DNA of 64,000 nt from Vibrionales bacterium SWAT-3 (GCA_000169995.1 AAZW01000025.1:1-64000), one strand, 5' to 3'. Positions 44,744 through 55,806 are shown, counted from the stretch's first letter. The notes: a model not told the origin generated them from the letters alone. Translations and numbers: made by a program.

Positions 44744-47191
44744 ATGGTCAGCAGCATTAATAAAGCTAAGTTATCTGAAACCGACATCATTACCAAATTC
44801 ATACTTCCTGCGATTAAAGAGGCAGGGTGGGATGATATGACCCAAATTCGCCAAGAGGTGAAACTACGCGATGGTAAAGTGATTGTTCGGGGCCAAGCGG
44901 CTGCTCGTAAGAAAGTAAAATCAGCTGACATCGTTCTTTATCATAAGCCTAGTATGCCGCTTGCAGTGATTGAGGCAAAAGCCAATAAGCATGAAGTTGG
45001 CAAAGGCATGCAACAAGGCATGGTATACGCAGGCCTGCTAGAGGTGCCATTCGTTTTTGCCTCGAATGGTGATGGTTTTATTTTCCGAGACTTAACCAAC
45101 CCAACTCAACTTGAAACGGAAATTCGTTTAGAGGATTTCCCAACCCCTCAGCAATTGTGGGAAAAGTATTGTGCTTGGAAAGGGTATAAAGAAGAACACC
45201 TGCCAATTATCACCCAAGATTACCATGATGATGGCAGCGGTAAATCACCGCGTTACTACCAGCTTCAAGCTATCAACAAGACAGTAGAGGTCGTTGCTGC
45301 TGGCCAAGACAGAGCTTTACTAGTCATGGCGACGGGTACAGGCAAAACCTACACCGCATTTCAGATTATCTGGCGACTTTGGAAAGCCAAAGCCAAGAAG
45401 CGAATTTTGTTCTTAGCTGACCGAAATATCCTTGTCGATCAAACTAAAACGAATGATTTTCAACCGTTTGGTACGGCGATGACCAAAATTACAGGTCGCA
45501 AAGTCGACCCTGCCTTTGAGGTTCATCTAGCCCTTTATCAAGCGCTTACGGGACCAGAAGAAGAACAAAAAGCTTATAAGCAAGTAGACCCTAACTTCTT
45601 TGACTTAATCATCATTGACGAGTGCCACCGTGGTAGTGCTTCAGAGGACAGCGCTTGGCGTGAAATTCTTGAATACTTTAGCAGTGCGACTCAAGTTGGC
45701 TTAACGGCAACACCAAAAGAGACCGATGAAGTTTCTAACATCGAGTACTTTGGCGACCCAATTTATACCTACTCTCTTAAAGAAGGTATTGAGGATGGCT
45801 TCTTAGCCCCTTATAAGGTCGTTCGTGTTGACATTGATGTGGATGTCCAAGGTTGGCGACCAACCAAAGGGCAAACCGATAAAAATGGCGAAGTGATAGA
45901 AGACCGAATCTACAACCAAAAAGATTTTGATCGCACTATGGTTATTGATGAGCGTACAGAGCTTGTCGCACAAACCATTACCAACTATCTGAAACGTACC
46001 GACCCAATGGCCAAAACCATCGTGTTCTGTAACGACATCGATCATGCTGATCGCATGCGCCGTGCGTTAGTAAACCTGAATCCAGAACAGGTTAAGAAGA
46101 ACGATAAATACGTAATGAAAATTACGGGCGATGATGACATTGGCAAAGATCAGCTAGACAATTTTATCAATCCTAAGAAAAAGTACCCTGTTATTGCCAC
46201 GACTTCAGAGCTAATGACGACGGGAGTTGATGCAAAAACCTGCAAGCTAGTGGTGCTTGATCAAGGTATTCAATCGATGACCAAGTTTAAGCAAATCATT
46301 GGTCGTGGTACTCGTATTGATGATCGCTATGGCAAGCTTTGGTTCACTATCTTGGATTTCAAAAAAGCGACAGAACTGTTTGCTGATGAACGCTTCGACG
46401 GAACTCCAGAACGCGTGAAGGTCACGACTCCAGAGCAGTTTGAAGATGAAGACGATTTAGATGACATCATCGACGGTGTTGATGATGTCGATGCTGATAA
46501 CCCATTCGGTGACGAAGACATTGACCCTGATTCAATTCAAGAGCCAGAGGCTACCTATGGAGAAGATTTTGGAAATTCCCCTGAGAATACAGGCGGTGCA
46601 GACGATTGGGATGATGAGAATCGAGTTCGCAAGTTCCATGTAAATGGAGTTCCAGTCAAAGCGCTTGCTGAACGTGTTCAATATTACGATTCAGACGGTA
46701 AGCTTGTGACCGAGTCCTTTAAAGACTACACCCGCAAAACCATGGTGAAACAGTTCTCTTCTTTAGATGAGTTTACCAAGCGTTGGAACGAATCTGACCG
46801 CAAGCAAGCTATTATCGATGAGCTAGCCGAAGCCGGTATTCTATGGGAAGCATTAGAAGACGAGGTGGGTAAAGACATGGACCCATTCGATATGATTTGC
46901 CATGTCGTTTACGACCAACCCGCTTTAACTCGTAAAGAACGTGCCGATAACGTGAAGAAGCGCAACTACTTCACTAAATATGGCGATACCGCGCAGCAGG
47001 TGCTGAACAACCTCCTTGATAAGTATGCCGATGAAGGTGTGCAAGAGATCGAAAACATCCACGTTCTTAAAGTGAAACCTTTCGATGAAATGGGCAGACC
47101 GTTAGAAATCATTAAGAAAGGCTTTGGTGGCAAACTGCAATATTTAGAAGCGGTTAATGAACTCGAAGCTGCTATCTACCAATCTGCTTAA
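44744..47191 (+). CDS. hsdR: Type I restriction enzyme, R subunit
   Basis: 815 residues. N-terminal PD-(D/E)xK nuclease (about 40-110: D in [33 protein letters not shown]). Helicase motor with Walker [23 protein letters not shown] box, [10 protein letters not shown], and the [12 protein letters not shown] motif VI. C-terminal EcoEI-type region after an acidic linker (about 575-625, many D/E). It translocates DNA and cuts at a distance in complex with HsdM and HsdS. Its own terminator separates it from hsdM 1.4 kb downstream. Confidence 0.94.
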   Translation: MVSSINKAKLSETDIITKFILPAIKEAGWDDMTQIRQEVKLRDGKVIVRGQAAARKKVKSADIVLYHKPSMPLAVIEAKANKHEVGKGMQQGMVYAGLLEVPFVFASNGDGFIFRDLTNPTQLETEIRLEDFPTPQQLWEKYCAWKGYKEEHLPIITQDYHDDGSGKSPRYYQLQAINKTVEVVAAGQDRALLVMATGTGKTYTAFQIIWRLWKAKAKKRILFLADRNILVDQTKTNDFQPFGTAMTKITGRKVDPAFEVHLALYQALTGPEEEQKAYKQVDPNFFDLIIIDECHRGSASEDSAWREILEYFSSATQVGLTATPKETDEVSNIEYFGDPIYTYSLKEGIEDGFLAPYKVVRVDIDVDVQGWRPTKGQTDKNGEVIEDRIYNQKDFDRTMVIDERTELVAQTITNYLKRTDPMAKTIVFCNDIDHADRMRRALVNLNPEQVKKNDKYVMKITGDDDIGKDQLDNFINPKKKYPVIATTSELMTTGVDAKTCKLVVLDQGIQSMTKFKQIIGRGTRIDDRYGKLWFTILDFKKATELFADERFDGTPERVKVTTPEQFEDEDDLDDIIDGVDDVDADNPFGDEDIDPDSIQEPEATYGEDFGNSPENTGGADDWDDENRVRKFHVNGVPVKALAERVQYYDSDGKLVTESFKDYTRKTMVKQFSSLDEFTKRWNESDRKQAIIDELAEAGILWEALEDEVGKDMDPFDMICHVVYDQPALTRKERADNVKKRNYFTKYGDTAQQVLNNLLDKYADEGVQEIENIHVLKVKPFDEMGRPLEIIKKGFGGKLQYLEAVNELEAAIYQSA

Positions 47192-47224
47192 CAATATTCA
47201 CACCGTGTAGATACGAAAACCTTT

Positions 47225-47251
47225 AAGGCCGCTAATTTAGCGGCCTTTTTT
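47225..47251. terminator. Terminator after hsdR
   Basis: Perfect 11-bp arms AAGGCCGCTAA / TTAGCGGCCTT, almost no loop, followed by T residues. It probably also ends the convergent minus-strand gene. Confidence 0.8.
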
Positions 47252-47614
47252 GTCTTCATCGAAGAGATCCAGTTCAGATGAGAGTAGTGCAAGCTGATCG
47301 GCTAATATTCCGCTTATGCAGTTGTGATCAATATATCTAGGTAAAATATTGCCTAAGTTAAGGGCTTGGTAGTCAGGGTGTTCAAACAGTACTTGTAAAT
47401 ACTTATTGAGGCGCTCTTCGGGCGTCGAATCACGCTTTAGCTGCTTTTTGATGTTTTGACCAAGCTTACGGATATTCTCTTTGTCTGTTTCTTTAAAATC
47501 GTCGTTATCATTGAGCTCTTCATAGAGTACATCAGCAAACCGATGATGACTCCAACCTAATGCGTCTAAAGTATTTTGAATCTGTTTTTGCTTTTGTTTT
47601 GTAGTTGTCCCCAT
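47237..47614 (-). CDS. Hypothetical protein between hsdR and hsdM
   Basis: 125 residues. The N-terminal segment (QIQNTLDALGWSHHRFADVLYEELND) resembles a Cro-like or pointed HTH, and the rest is helical and charged. No family confidently recognised. Opposite strand to the hsd genes; a regulator of the restriction locus is possible. Confidence 0.65.
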   Translation of the reverse strand: MGTTTKQKQKQIQNTLDALGWSHHRFADVLYEELNDNDDFKETDKENIRKLGQNIKKQLKRDSTPEERLNKYLQVLFEHPDYQALNLGNILPRYIDHNCISGILADQLALLSSELDLFDEDKKGR

Positions 47615-47691
47615 AGTTCCCCAACCCCTTAGTTATTATTACCTGGTCTTAGCGAAGACACATTAATAACGATATTTTTAAGGATAAAATC

Positions 47692-47841
47692 ATGACTAAG
47701 TCAAAAGCACCAATGACACCAGAAGCCGCTGCTCGCATTCAAGGTAATGCCGCAAAACAAAACGGTGGGCAAGTTCCTAAAGGCGACTTTGCTGGCCGAG
47801 CTCAACGCGCAGCTGCTCACAACCAAAAACAAGGGAAATAG
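47692..47841 (+). CDS. Small SMP-like (seed maturation protein domain) protein
   Basis: 49 residues with AAGGA before the ATG. MTPEAAARIQGNAAKQNGGQ and GDFAGRAQRAAAHN match the pattern of the SMP domain, a short repeat in small bacterial and plant proteins. Function unknown. Nine bases before the next small ORF. Confidence 0.7.
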   Translation: MTKSKAPMTPEAAARIQGNAAKQNGGQVPKGDFAGRAQRAAAHNQKQGK

Positions 47842-47850
47842 GAGTTCATC

Positions 47851-47964
47851 ATGAATAAACCAGCTTCAAGTACACCTAAAGGTGGCGCTAAGCCGAATCC
47901 AAATTACCCAAGCACGACGGGCAAACCATCGGGCAGTGGTCGCGGAAACACACCTAAGCGCTAA
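47851..47964 (+). CDS. Small Pro/Gly-rich protein
   Basis: 37 residues with GGAG before ATG 47851. Contains KPNPNYPSTTGKPSGSGRG, a low-complexity basic sequence that I have seen in similar small ORFs beside restriction loci. Translation is likely coupled to the preceding SMP-like gene. Confidence 0.6.
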   Translation: MNKPASSTPKGGAKPNPNYPSTTGKPSGSGRGNTPKR

Positions 47965-48001
47965 TAATTAAAGGAGGGGTAGCATAATGCTGCCTCTCCT
48001 T

Positions 48002-48400
48002 TTATGAGCATCTGTTAGCGTGTTGCTTGAATGTGCGAAGAAATATAGCTTGATCTGATTTGTAGTCTGAATATGCCACATCATTTTCTGTTTTTTCTAA
48101 TGCGCATAAACAAGTTTCCCGTTTACTTTCATACCAACTTACGGACACCATGTTTTTGCTAGAATTCACGCAAGTATCGACAATCGCGTATTCCACTTCG
48201 AGAGGATACCTTTCTTTGTCTAACCCACTTTCAACAGCGTAACCCCCTAGGGCTCCAACCAGTAAAGCGGAGCTAGCAGAAACGAGCTTTCGCTTGCTGA
48301 ACTTAAACCCTTTAAAACTCTTCTCACACTCTGAACACGATATGTTTTCTGCAAATTCAATCTCATTGTCCTTCTGGCAACGAGGGCATTCTATTTTCAT
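48002..48400 (-). CDS. Zinc-ribbon membrane protein
   Basis: 132 residues. N-terminal zinc ribbon C5-x2-C8...C22-x2-C25 (IECPRCQKDNEIEF, ISCSECEKSFKG), one membrane helix (about 40-58, SASSALLVGALGGYAVESG), then a domain with further cysteines (DTCVNSS, ETCLCAL, NRCS). No known family. Located between hsdR and hsdM on the opposite strand. Confidence 0.7.
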   Translation of the reverse strand: MKIECPRCQKDNEIEFAENISCSECEKSFKGFKFSKRKLVSASSALLVGALGGYAVESGLDKERYPLEVEYAIVDTCVNSSKNMVSVSWYESKRETCLCALEKTENDVAYSDYKSDQAIFLRTFKQHANRCS

Positions 48401-48555
48401 TATTTAGCCAACTGTATTTATGATTCTGATTTTATAAGTTCAGGCTATAGATTAATGCATCTTATATCTATGGTTTCATAGAACTAACTTCATTTTTTTT
48501 GACCTAGTTCTGCTATAATTCGCCACAAATTTCAGTTGTTTAAAAGTAGAAAAAC

Positions 48556-50046
48556 ATGTCTATCAGTTCAGTTATCAAATCCATTCAAGACATCATGCGT
48601 AAAGATGCGGGTGTCGACGGTGATGCACAGCGCCTTGGTCAAATGTCTTGGTTACTTTTTCTTAAAGTATTTGACGCTCAAGAAGAAGAGTTAGAGCTAG
48701 AACTGGACGACTACAAATCACCGATCCCAGAACAATATCTATGGCGTAATTGGGCGCAAGATGCCGAAGGCATTACCGGTGAAGCACTGCTTGAGTTCGT
48801 GAACGATGACTTGTTCTACAAACTGAAAAACCTAACCGCTCCGGTTGACCTCAACCCGCGAGGCTTTGTGGTGAAAGAAGCATTTAGCGATGCGTTTAAC
48901 TACATGAAAAACGGTACGTTGCTGCGCCAAGTGATCAACAAGCTGAATGAAATTGATTTTACTGACTCTTCAGAGCGCCACCTATTTGGTGATATCTACG
49001 AGCAGATCTTAAAAGATCTACAAAGTGCAGGTAACGCGGGTGAGTTCTACACGCCTCGTGCGGTAACCCGTTTTATTGTTGACCGCTTAGACCCTAAGCT
49101 TGGCGAATCCATAATGGACCCAGCGACGGGTACCGGCGGCTTCCTTGCGTGTTCTTTTGACCACGTAAAAGACAACTACGTGAAAACAGCAGCGGATCAC
49201 CAAACACTGCAAAAGCAAATTCACGGTGTAGAGAAGAAACAGCTTCCGCATCTATTGTGTATCACCAACATGATGCTGCACGGTATTGAAGTACCAGTAC
49301 AAATTAAACACGGTAATACGCTTAACAAGCCGCTTTCAAGCTGGGACAGCAACATCAATGTGATTGCGACCAACCCGCCGTTTGGTGGTACCGAAGAAGA
49401 CGGCATTGAGAAGAACTTCCCTGCAGAAATGCAGACGCGTGAAACTGCCGATCTATTCTTACAGCTTATTATTGAAGTGCTTGATGAAAACAACGGTCGA
49501 GCAGGCGTAGTGCTGCCAGATGGCACATTGTTTGGTGAAGGCGTTAAAACCAAAATCAAAAAGATGCTTACCGAAGAATGTAACCTGCACACCATCGTGC
49601 GTTTACCTAATGGGGTATTTAACCCATACACAGGCATCAAAACCAACATTCTGTTCTTCACCAAAGGCAAGCCAACTAAAGACGTATGGTTCTACGAGCA
49701 CCCATACCCAGAAGGCGTGAAAAACTACAGCAAAACCAAACCAATGAAGTTTGAAGAGTTCCAACAAGAGATTGATTGGTGGGGCAATGAAGAAGACGGT
49801 TTTGCAAGCCGTGTAGAGAACAACCACGCTTGGAAAGTGCCAATCGCCGATATCATTGAGCGCAACTTCAACCTAGATATTAAAAACCCGTATCAAGGTG
49901 AAGTGGTAAGTCACGATCCAAACGAGTTGTTAGAGAGCTACCAACAGCAGCAGCAAGAGATCTCTCAGCTTCGTAATCAACTTAAAGGCATTCTAGGTGA
50001 AGCCCTGAATTCGTCTGTGGGCCCGATTGTAGGTGAGAGTAAATAA
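48556..50046 (+). CDS. hsdM: Type I restriction enzyme, M subunit
   Basis: 496 residues, N6-adenine methyltransferase. HsdM N-terminal domain (about 6-140), SAM-binding motif I IMDPATGTGGFLAC, and catalytic motif IV NPPFGGTEED. With HsdS it forms the modification complex; with HsdR it restricts. The stop overlaps the hsdS start by one base. First gene of a four-gene operon hsdM-hsdS-DUF262-DUF262. Confidence 0.95.
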   Translation: MSISSVIKSIQDIMRKDAGVDGDAQRLGQMSWLLFLKVFDAQEEELELELDDYKSPIPEQYLWRNWAQDAEGITGEALLEFVNDDLFYKLKNLTAPVDLNPRGFVVKEAFSDAFNYMKNGTLLRQVINKLNEIDFTDSSERHLFGDIYEQILKDLQSAGNAGEFYTPRAVTRFIVDRLDPKLGESIMDPATGTGGFLACSFDHVKDNYVKTAADHQTLQKQIHGVEKKQLPHLLCITNMMLHGIEVPVQIKHGNTLNKPLSSWDSNINVIATNPPFGGTEEDGIEKNFPAEMQTRETADLFLQLIIEVLDENNGRAGVVLPDGTLFGEGVKTKIKKMLTEECNLHTIVRLPNGVFNPYTGIKTNILFFTKGKPTKDVWFYEHPYPEGVKNYSKTKPMKFEEFQQEIDWWGNEEDGFASRVENNHAWKVPIADIIERNFNLDIKNPYQGEVVSHDPNELLESYQQQQQEISQLRNQLKGILGEALNSSVGPIVGESK

Positions 50047-51803
50047 TGAGTGTAGAACAGACCTCTATGAATCAGTTGCTCACCAACAATATCGACGTTT
50101 GGACTTCAACCGTTAAAGCTAAGTCATCCTCTGGTCGTGGCAGCAGCAAAAAGCGCGAGCTTTATGGTGTAAAGAAACTGCGTGAGCTGATCTTGGAATT
50201 GGCAGTGCGCGGTAAGTTAGTACCTCAAGACCCAACGGATGAGCTCGCGTCTGTTTTGCTAGAGCGAATTGCTGAAGAAAAAGCGCAATTGGTGAAAGAG
50301 AAGAAGATTAAGAAATCGAAGTCGCTATCGAAGATTGCCAATGAAGATGAACCTTTTGTTTTGCCTCAAGGGTGGGCTTGGTCAAGGTTAGGTAATGCAG
50401 GTATTGGTGCAACAGGTAAAACTCCTAGTACTAAACAGACTGAGTTTTTTGAAGGAAAGTTGCCTTTTGTTGGACCTGGACAGATTACGCAGAACGGTCA
50501 ACTATTAGAAGCTGAAAAATTTTTGAGTTCCGAAGGTCTGCTACACAGTACTGAAGCTGTTCAAGGTGATATTTTGATGGTTTGTATTGGAGGCTCGATT
50601 GGTAAGGCTGCGCTAGCAACTCAGACTGTTGGGTTTAACCAACAAATCAATGCTTTAAGACCTTTGATAATGGAATCTGATTACCTTTATGTGGCAGTAT
50701 CAACAAATTCTTTTTATGAAGGTCTTTTAGATAAAGCTACGGGTTCAGCAACACCAATTATCAATAGAGGTAAATGGGAGGAATTGTTGGTGCCAATAGC
50801 CCCTCTTTCCGAGCAGCATCGCATCGTCGCCAAAGTCGATGAACTCATGACACTCTGCGACCAACTAGAGCAACAAACCGAAGCCAGCATTGAAGCGCAT
50901 CAGTTATTGGTGAGAACGCTGTTAGACACGCTAACCAACTCTGCTGATGCCGAAGAGCTAATGCAAAACTGGGCTCGAATCAGCGAGCAGTTCGATACCT
51001 TATTCACCACAGAAGCGAGCATCGACCAGCTAAAACAAACCATCCTGCAATTGGCAGTAATGGGTAAACTTGTCCCACAAGACCCAAATGATGAACCTGC
51101 TGAAAAGTTGCTTGAGCGTATTGCAGAAGAAAAAGCACAGTTAATCAAAGATAAGAAAATTAAAAAGCAGAAAGCCCTGCCGCCGATTGCTGATGACGAA
51201 AAGCCGTTTGAACTGCCGAATGGATGGGAGTGGAGCAAGCTTCAAGATCTTTGCTTTAAAATCACCGATGGAGAGCATTCAACTCCAAAGAGGACTGAAA
51301 CTGGACATTACTTGTTGTCTGCAAGAAATGTGACTAATGACGGCATTATTTTAGGTGATGTTGATTATGTTCCTGATTTTGAATTTGCAAGGATAAGAAA
51401 CAGGTGTGATCCCAACATTGGAGATATTCTAATTTCGTGTTCAGGTAGTGTTGGGCGTGTTGCTCTAGTTGATCGGGATAATTCTTATTCTATGGTTAGA
51501 AGTGCTGCAATGATTCGTCCTTGCAATACTAACTTAATAAAAGAATATTTGGCTCTAATGCTACGTAGCACTTATTTGCAATTTCAGATGAAAAATCGTT
51601 CGAAGCAATCAGCGCAAGCAAATTTGTTCTTGGGTGCAATTAGTAACTTGGTTGGTATTATTCCCCCATTAAGTGAGCAGGAAAGAATTGTTTCTAAAGT
51701 TTCCGAGTTATTGGTTGTCTGTGATCAGCTTAAATCTCATATAGAAGATTCGACGGTTACTCAATTACATCTCACTGACGCTATTGTTGAACAGGCGGTA
51801 TAA
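50046..51803 (+). CDS. hsdS: Type I restriction enzyme, S (specificity) subunit
   Basis: 585 residues with two target-recognition domains (about 110-260 and 395-560) and two copies of a conserved spacer: GKLVPQDPTDE...LLERIAEEKAQL (about 55-85) and GKLVPQDPNDEPAEKLLERIAEEKAQL (about 340-370). Each recognition domain is followed by an SEQ-R-IV-KV element. The internal duplication sets the spacing of a bipartite recognition site. Recognition domains are the variable part, and their codon use looks more AT-rich than the spacer segments. Confidence 0.94.
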   Translation: MSVEQTSMNQLLTNNIDVWTSTVKAKSSSGRGSSKKRELYGVKKLRELILELAVRGKLVPQDPTDELASVLLERIAEEKAQLVKEKKIKKSKSLSKIANEDEPFVLPQGWAWSRLGNAGIGATGKTPSTKQTEFFEGKLPFVGPGQITQNGQLLEAEKFLSSEGLLHSTEAVQGDILMVCIGGSIGKAALATQTVGFNQQINALRPLIMESDYLYVAVSTNSFYEGLLDKATGSATPIINRGKWEELLVPIAPLSEQHRIVAKVDELMTLCDQLEQQTEASIEAHQLLVRTLLDTLTNSADAEELMQNWARISEQFDTLFTTEASIDQLKQTILQLAVMGKLVPQDPNDEPAEKLLERIAEEKAQLIKDKKIKKQKALPPIADDEKPFELPNGWEWSKLQDLCFKITDGEHSTPKRTETGHYLLSARNVTNDGIILGDVDYVPDFEFARIRNRCDPNIGDILISCSGSVGRVALVDRDNSYSMVRSAAMIRPCNTNLIKEYLALMLRSTYLQFQMKNRSKQSAQANLFLGAISNLVGIIPPLSEQERIVSKVSELLVVCDQLKSHIEDSTVTQLHLTDAIVEQAV

Positions 51804-51805
51804 CC

Positions 51806-53146
51806 ATGGCTATTGTCTTCAATCAGCCTCAAACCATTGCGCAGTTGTTGGAACAAAAACTCTTGATACCTGAGTATCAGCGTCCATACAAATGGCAACA
51901 GAAGCACGTCAATCAACTGATTGATGACATCTTTAATCACCGCACTAAGCCATGCTATCGGCTTGGTACGGTGGTACTGCATCAAGGAAAAGATGTGGAA
52001 AGTGGGGAAGAAAAGGATGCGCTTAACATCGTTGATGGGCAGCAGCGCCTTCTCACCTTAACGTTGCTTTGTACTATCCTAGATGGAGAAGAGAAAACCA
52101 TCTCATCAACTCTTCTTGAGCACAGATTTGAAGCCTCGGTCAGTATCCAAAACCTCAAGAATAATGCGCAAATAATCTCTGAACGAGTAGCCAGTCTGCC
52201 AGATACAGAAAAGCAAGAGCTACTCGATTTCGTTCTTAACAAGTGCGAGCTTATCCAAGTTACGCTTGATGATTTAAGTGAAGCTTTCCAGTTCTTCGAC
52301 TCTCAAAATGCTCGTGGTAAAGCACTTGCCCCTCATGATCTGCTCAAGGCTTACCATCTACGTGAAATGATGGGCTCGACAGAGCAAACAGAGAGGTTGC
52401 ACCATGTAAGCTTGTGGGAGCAAGGCGTTAATCCCGATGATGACTCTGCGAATTTGCATACCATCATGGGTGAGTTCTTGTTCCGTATGCGCCGTTGGGT
52501 TGATGGTGACTACGGCATACAATTCAGTCGCCATAACATCGATGTATTCAAAGGCATCAACCTAGAAAGCACTCAGTACGCCTATGTGGATTCCATGCTT
52601 GCGCTCGATTATGCGATTGAGACCTTTAATGCTGATCCTGCTCGTAAATGGGATAAGCAAACCAAAGGCTATCCGTTCCAATTGGATCAGGTGATGATCA
52701 ACGGTAAACGCTTCTTTGAGTACATTCAGCACTACATGGCGATTCACTCGACCTTGTTCGTTGGTGATGATGCAAGGCTATCTTCATTCGTCGATAAGCA
52801 CGCTAAGTACAAAGGCAGTAGCCGTAAAGGGGATAGCTATGTACGAAACCTATTTTTGTGTGCAGTGATGTATTACTACGACAAGTTCGGTGATGTGGAG
52901 TTAGAGAAAGCGGCACAGGTTTGTTATCGCTGGAGTTATTTCCTTCGCCTTGAGCTACAACGTATCGGTATGGAGTCGGTAGATAACCACGCCAAGGATC
53001 GTAGTGGGCTGTTTAGAGCAATCAGCAAAGCTGTTCACCCTCAACAGGTGTTGAACTTTCAGCCTCCTTACATTCAAGAGCCTAAGTTCAAGAACGCGAA
53101 GGACGTGCAGGCATCTATTGAAGCAATGAAATCGGGGGATGTGTAA
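51806..53146 (+). CDS. DUF262 (ParB-like) protein, first of pair
   Basis: 446 residues. DUF262 fold at the N-terminus: LLIPEYQRPYKWQQKHVNQLIDDI and the nucleotide-binding IVDGQQRLLTLTLLC. Helical C-terminal part with no HNH motif seen. DUF262 proteins such as GmrS/RloF-type enzymes occur in modification-dependent restriction. It starts 2 bp after hsdS, so it is part of the type I operon and may extend or accessory-modify its activity. Confidence 0.85.
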   Translation: MAIVFNQPQTIAQLLEQKLLIPEYQRPYKWQQKHVNQLIDDIFNHRTKPCYRLGTVVLHQGKDVESGEEKDALNIVDGQQRLLTLTLLCTILDGEEKTISSTLLEHRFEASVSIQNLKNNAQIISERVASLPDTEKQELLDFVLNKCELIQVTLDDLSEAFQFFDSQNARGKALAPHDLLKAYHLREMMGSTEQTERLHHVSLWEQGVNPDDDSANLHTIMGEFLFRMRRWVDGDYGIQFSRHNIDVFKGINLESTQYAYVDSMLALDYAIETFNADPARKWDKQTKGYPFQLDQVMINGKRFFEYIQHYMAIHSTLFVGDDARLSSFVDKHAKYKGSSRKGDSYVRNLFLCAVMYYYDKFGDVELEKAAQVCYRWSYFLRLELQRIGMESVDNHAKDRSGLFRAISKAVHPQQVLNFQPPYIQEPKFKNAKDVQASIEAMKSGDV

Positions 53147-55063
53147 ATGAATGATTCGAACCAAGTAGAGCAGTTATCCGTTAGAGCACTTTTCGACAGC
53201 AAAACCCAATATGTAATCCCTATTTATCAACGCAATTACGCTTGGGGTGCGACAGAGATTGAGCAGCTTATCCAAGATATCAGTGATGCTGCAGGGCTTA
53301 TTACTCAATCTGACGAAACCGTCACTGCCAAACAGGCAAAGTACTATCTTGGTAGCCTTGTGGTTTATCAGCGCACAACGCATTCACACCAATCTAATGT
53401 GGTATACGAAACCATTGATGGACAGCAAAGACATACAACGCTCTCTATCTTGTTGGCGTACCTCAAAAATCGTAATGTGCTCGCAGAGAATGAGCTAGAA
53501 GGGCTAGACATTAATCTCACCTTTGATAGTCGTCCAAAATCCTCCAGAGCATTAGATGACATATATACAGGCAGAACCAATGGTGAGTCAGAAGAGCCTA
53601 ACATCCATGCTGCTTTCAACATCATTAAACGTTATTTCAAAACCAAAGGCTTAGATGCACAAGCGAAGACTCAACAGTTCTTTGATTATCTATTAGAAAG
53701 CGTCACTATCCTTAGAGTCGTCGTGCCACCACAAACCGATCTTAACCACTACTTTGAGATCATGAATAACCGTGGTGAGCAGCTAGAAAAGCATGAAGTA
53801 TTGAAAGCAAAATTCATGGCAACGCTTGGTGATGATGAGGAAAGAGGCTGCTTTTCCACTGTTTGGGATGCTTGTGCGAATATGACGCGCTATACCCAAA
53901 TGGGTTTCCAATCGGACTTACGAAAAGACGTATTTGGCTCAGATTGGCAGACAATGCCAACAAGCTTTGAAGCGATTCAAGAAAAGCACACGAGCAAGCA
54001 GCAAAAAGAAGATGTAATGACGCTGCGAGAAATCATCAGTAACAAGGCATCTCGCTCAAATACTGACGATGACGAGCGAGAGAAAGAAGAACGCTTTGGT
54101 TCGGTTATCGACTTCTCAAACTTCTTACTTCATGTCTTAAAACTGATGAAGATGGAAGAGAACGTTTCGCTTGATGATAAGAAGTTGATCGACGCATTTA
54201 TCTCTAAAGATGATGGTCTGAAGGTTGGCGCTAAAGCTTTTGTCTATGAACTGCTTAAATGCCGAATTCTGTTTGATAGTTACGTAATTAAGCCTGACCA
54301 GCACGATGAAAAGCGTAAGTGGAGCTTGTTAAGACTTAACTCTTACATAAACAAAAATAGTTTGAGTCCAGAGTACCCAAATGCCTTCAGTAGCGATAAC
54401 AACGAAAAGATTCGTATGATCTTGGCAATGTTCCATGTTTCGAACCCTGCTTTGGTATATAAGCGTTGGTTGAATGACGCTTTACGGGGATTGAACGATC
54501 TCGCTACAGAAGACCGATTGGAAGTTGATGGTAGTTCGTACTTAGCCGCACTTGAAAAGCAGAGTGACAAGTATTTTGATGAGATCTGTGGTGGCTCTCA
54601 ACTTGAGTTTACAGAGAACAATGTCGGTGTATTACATCAAGGTACAGGTGTTCAGAACTTCGTATTTAACCGTTTGGATTACCTACTTTGGCGCAACCTA
54701 TCAGACGGGAAGCCAGTTGGCGACATTACTAAAGAGACTTTAGGAGCCCACTTCACAAGCTTTCAGTTTGCGTTCAGGACTTCAGTTGAGCACTACTTCC
54801 CACAAACCGACCCATCTGGTGCAAGTAAGATGCAGGACGTAGATCGTTTTGGAAACTTATGCCTTATTTCGCCAAGTAGTAACTCAAGGCTTAGTAATTA
54901 TTCTCCGCAAGATAAGAAGAAGTTCTATCAAGAGAACAATCGTGCAGAGAGTTTAAAGCAAGCCATCATGATGAGTTATGACGATTGGGGACCCGATGGT
55001 GTGGCACGTGAAAACATTCAGAATCATGAACAAACGATGTTGAGTGTTTTGCGTGGTCAATGA
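53147..55063 (+). CDS. DUF262-DUF1524 protein, probable HNH-type nuclease, second of pair
   Basis: 638 residues. N-terminal DUF262 ([24 protein letters not shown] and [18 protein letters not shown]). The C-terminal DUF1524 shows SVEHYFPQ...[19 protein letters not shown], fitting the H-x-x-P/N-L/N-S-x-x-S-N pattern of HNH-type nucleases. This is a GmrSD-like single-chain layout. It begins immediately after the first DUF262 gene; a terminator follows. Confidence 0.87.
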   Translation: MNDSNQVEQLSVRALFDSKTQYVIPIYQRNYAWGATEIEQLIQDISDAAGLITQSDETVTAKQAKYYLGSLVVYQRTTHSHQSNVVYETIDGQQRHTTLSILLAYLKNRNVLAENELEGLDINLTFDSRPKSSRALDDIYTGRTNGESEEPNIHAAFNIIKRYFKTKGLDAQAKTQQFFDYLLESVTILRVVVPPQTDLNHYFEIMNNRGEQLEKHEVLKAKFMATLGDDEERGCFSTVWDACANMTRYTQMGFQSDLRKDVFGSDWQTMPTSFEAIQEKHTSKQQKEDVMTLREIISNKASRSNTDDDEREKEERFGSVIDFSNFLLHVLKLMKMEENVSLDDKKLIDAFISKDDGLKVGAKAFVYELLKCRILFDSYVIKPDQHDEKRKWSLLRLNSYINKNSLSPEYPNAFSSDNNEKIRMILAMFHVSNPALVYKRWLNDALRGLNDLATEDRLEVDGSSYLAALEKQSDKYFDEICGGSQLEFTENNVGVLHQGTGVQNFVFNRLDYLLWRNLSDGKPVGDITKETLGAHFTSFQFAFRTSVEHYFPQTDPSGASKMQDVDRFGNLCLISPSSNSRLSNYSPQDKKKFYQENNRAESLKQAIMMSYDDWGPDGVARENIQNHEQTMLSVLRGQ

Positions 55064-55087
55064 CTGTACGGTATGAACTAATATATA

Positions 55088-55110
55088 GGGCCTCTTTAGA
55101 GGCCTTTTTT
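55088..55110 (+). terminator. Terminator after the hsdMS-DUF262 operon
   Basis: Perfect stem GGCCTCT / AGAGGCC with a 2-nt loop and six T residues. Confidence 0.8.
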
Positions 55111-55266
55111 GAACTTCTAAAGTAAAGCTTTTGTTAGGAATATTCATTATTCCGACTCTGTCATCTTTTGAAACCCATAGAGGAGTGTCTCGGAGGTATA
55201 ATTTATTCATTTCGATGGGGTACCTTTGTAGGTTCAGCCTTCATTCTTGAATTTCTTTGAGTTGAT

Positions 55267-55806
55267 ATGAATAATTATATTTGGTGCGAATTTGGTATTT
55301 TAAAAAGTGTTAATGCTACAGATTCCACTCTCTATATCACTAGTAGCTGTGGTACTACTCTAAAAATGAGCCTGCGTAAATATAAGCAGCAAGGCTTACT
55401 GGTTAAAAAGAAAGCTGAAGCCATGCTAGGGTCTCAAGTGGTTGTTAGAACTAGCCAAAATACAGCTCAGTGGAGCACTAGTGAGTGGTTTAGTGAGCTA
55501 AGAATTAGTTCAGAAAAAACGACTGAACCCCAAAAGAGTCATCGTAATGATTACTGTTTGAGTTGCGAAGGAAAAGGTTTCTATTTGTTTTGTGGGGGAA
55601 ACCGAAAGCAAACCTGTTCGAATTGTGGGGGCTCGGGTATACGAGCCGAAGCGAAAGCTTTAAATAGTAAAGCTAATGATTGGTTCAGTAGCCCGAAAGC
55701 TGAGTCCGAATCGACTCAAAGAAATGTTCAGCTGAAAGATTATAGCCGCTCATATGTTGAAGGTGACCTAGGACATATCAATACTAAGTTTTGGAATGGA
55801 TACTGA
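55267..55806 (+). CDS. Zinc-motif protein, first of a three-gene cassette
   Basis: 179 residues. A central DnaJ-type cysteine element CLSCEGKGFYLFC plus CSNCGGSG (about 97-122), typical of zinc-binding CxxCxGxG repeats, is flanked by an N-terminal beta-rich part and a polar tail. No named family. The same kind of motif ends the next, much larger protein, suggesting a functional link. Confidence 0.72.
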   Translation: MNNYIWCEFGILKSVNATDSTLYITSSCGTTLKMSLRKYKQQGLLVKKKAEAMLGSQVVVRTSQNTAQWSTSEWFSELRISSEKTTEPQKSHRNDYCLSCEGKGFYLFCGGNRKQTCSNCGGSGIRAEAKALNSKANDWFSSPKAESESTQRNVQLKDYSRSYVEGDLGHINTKFWNGY

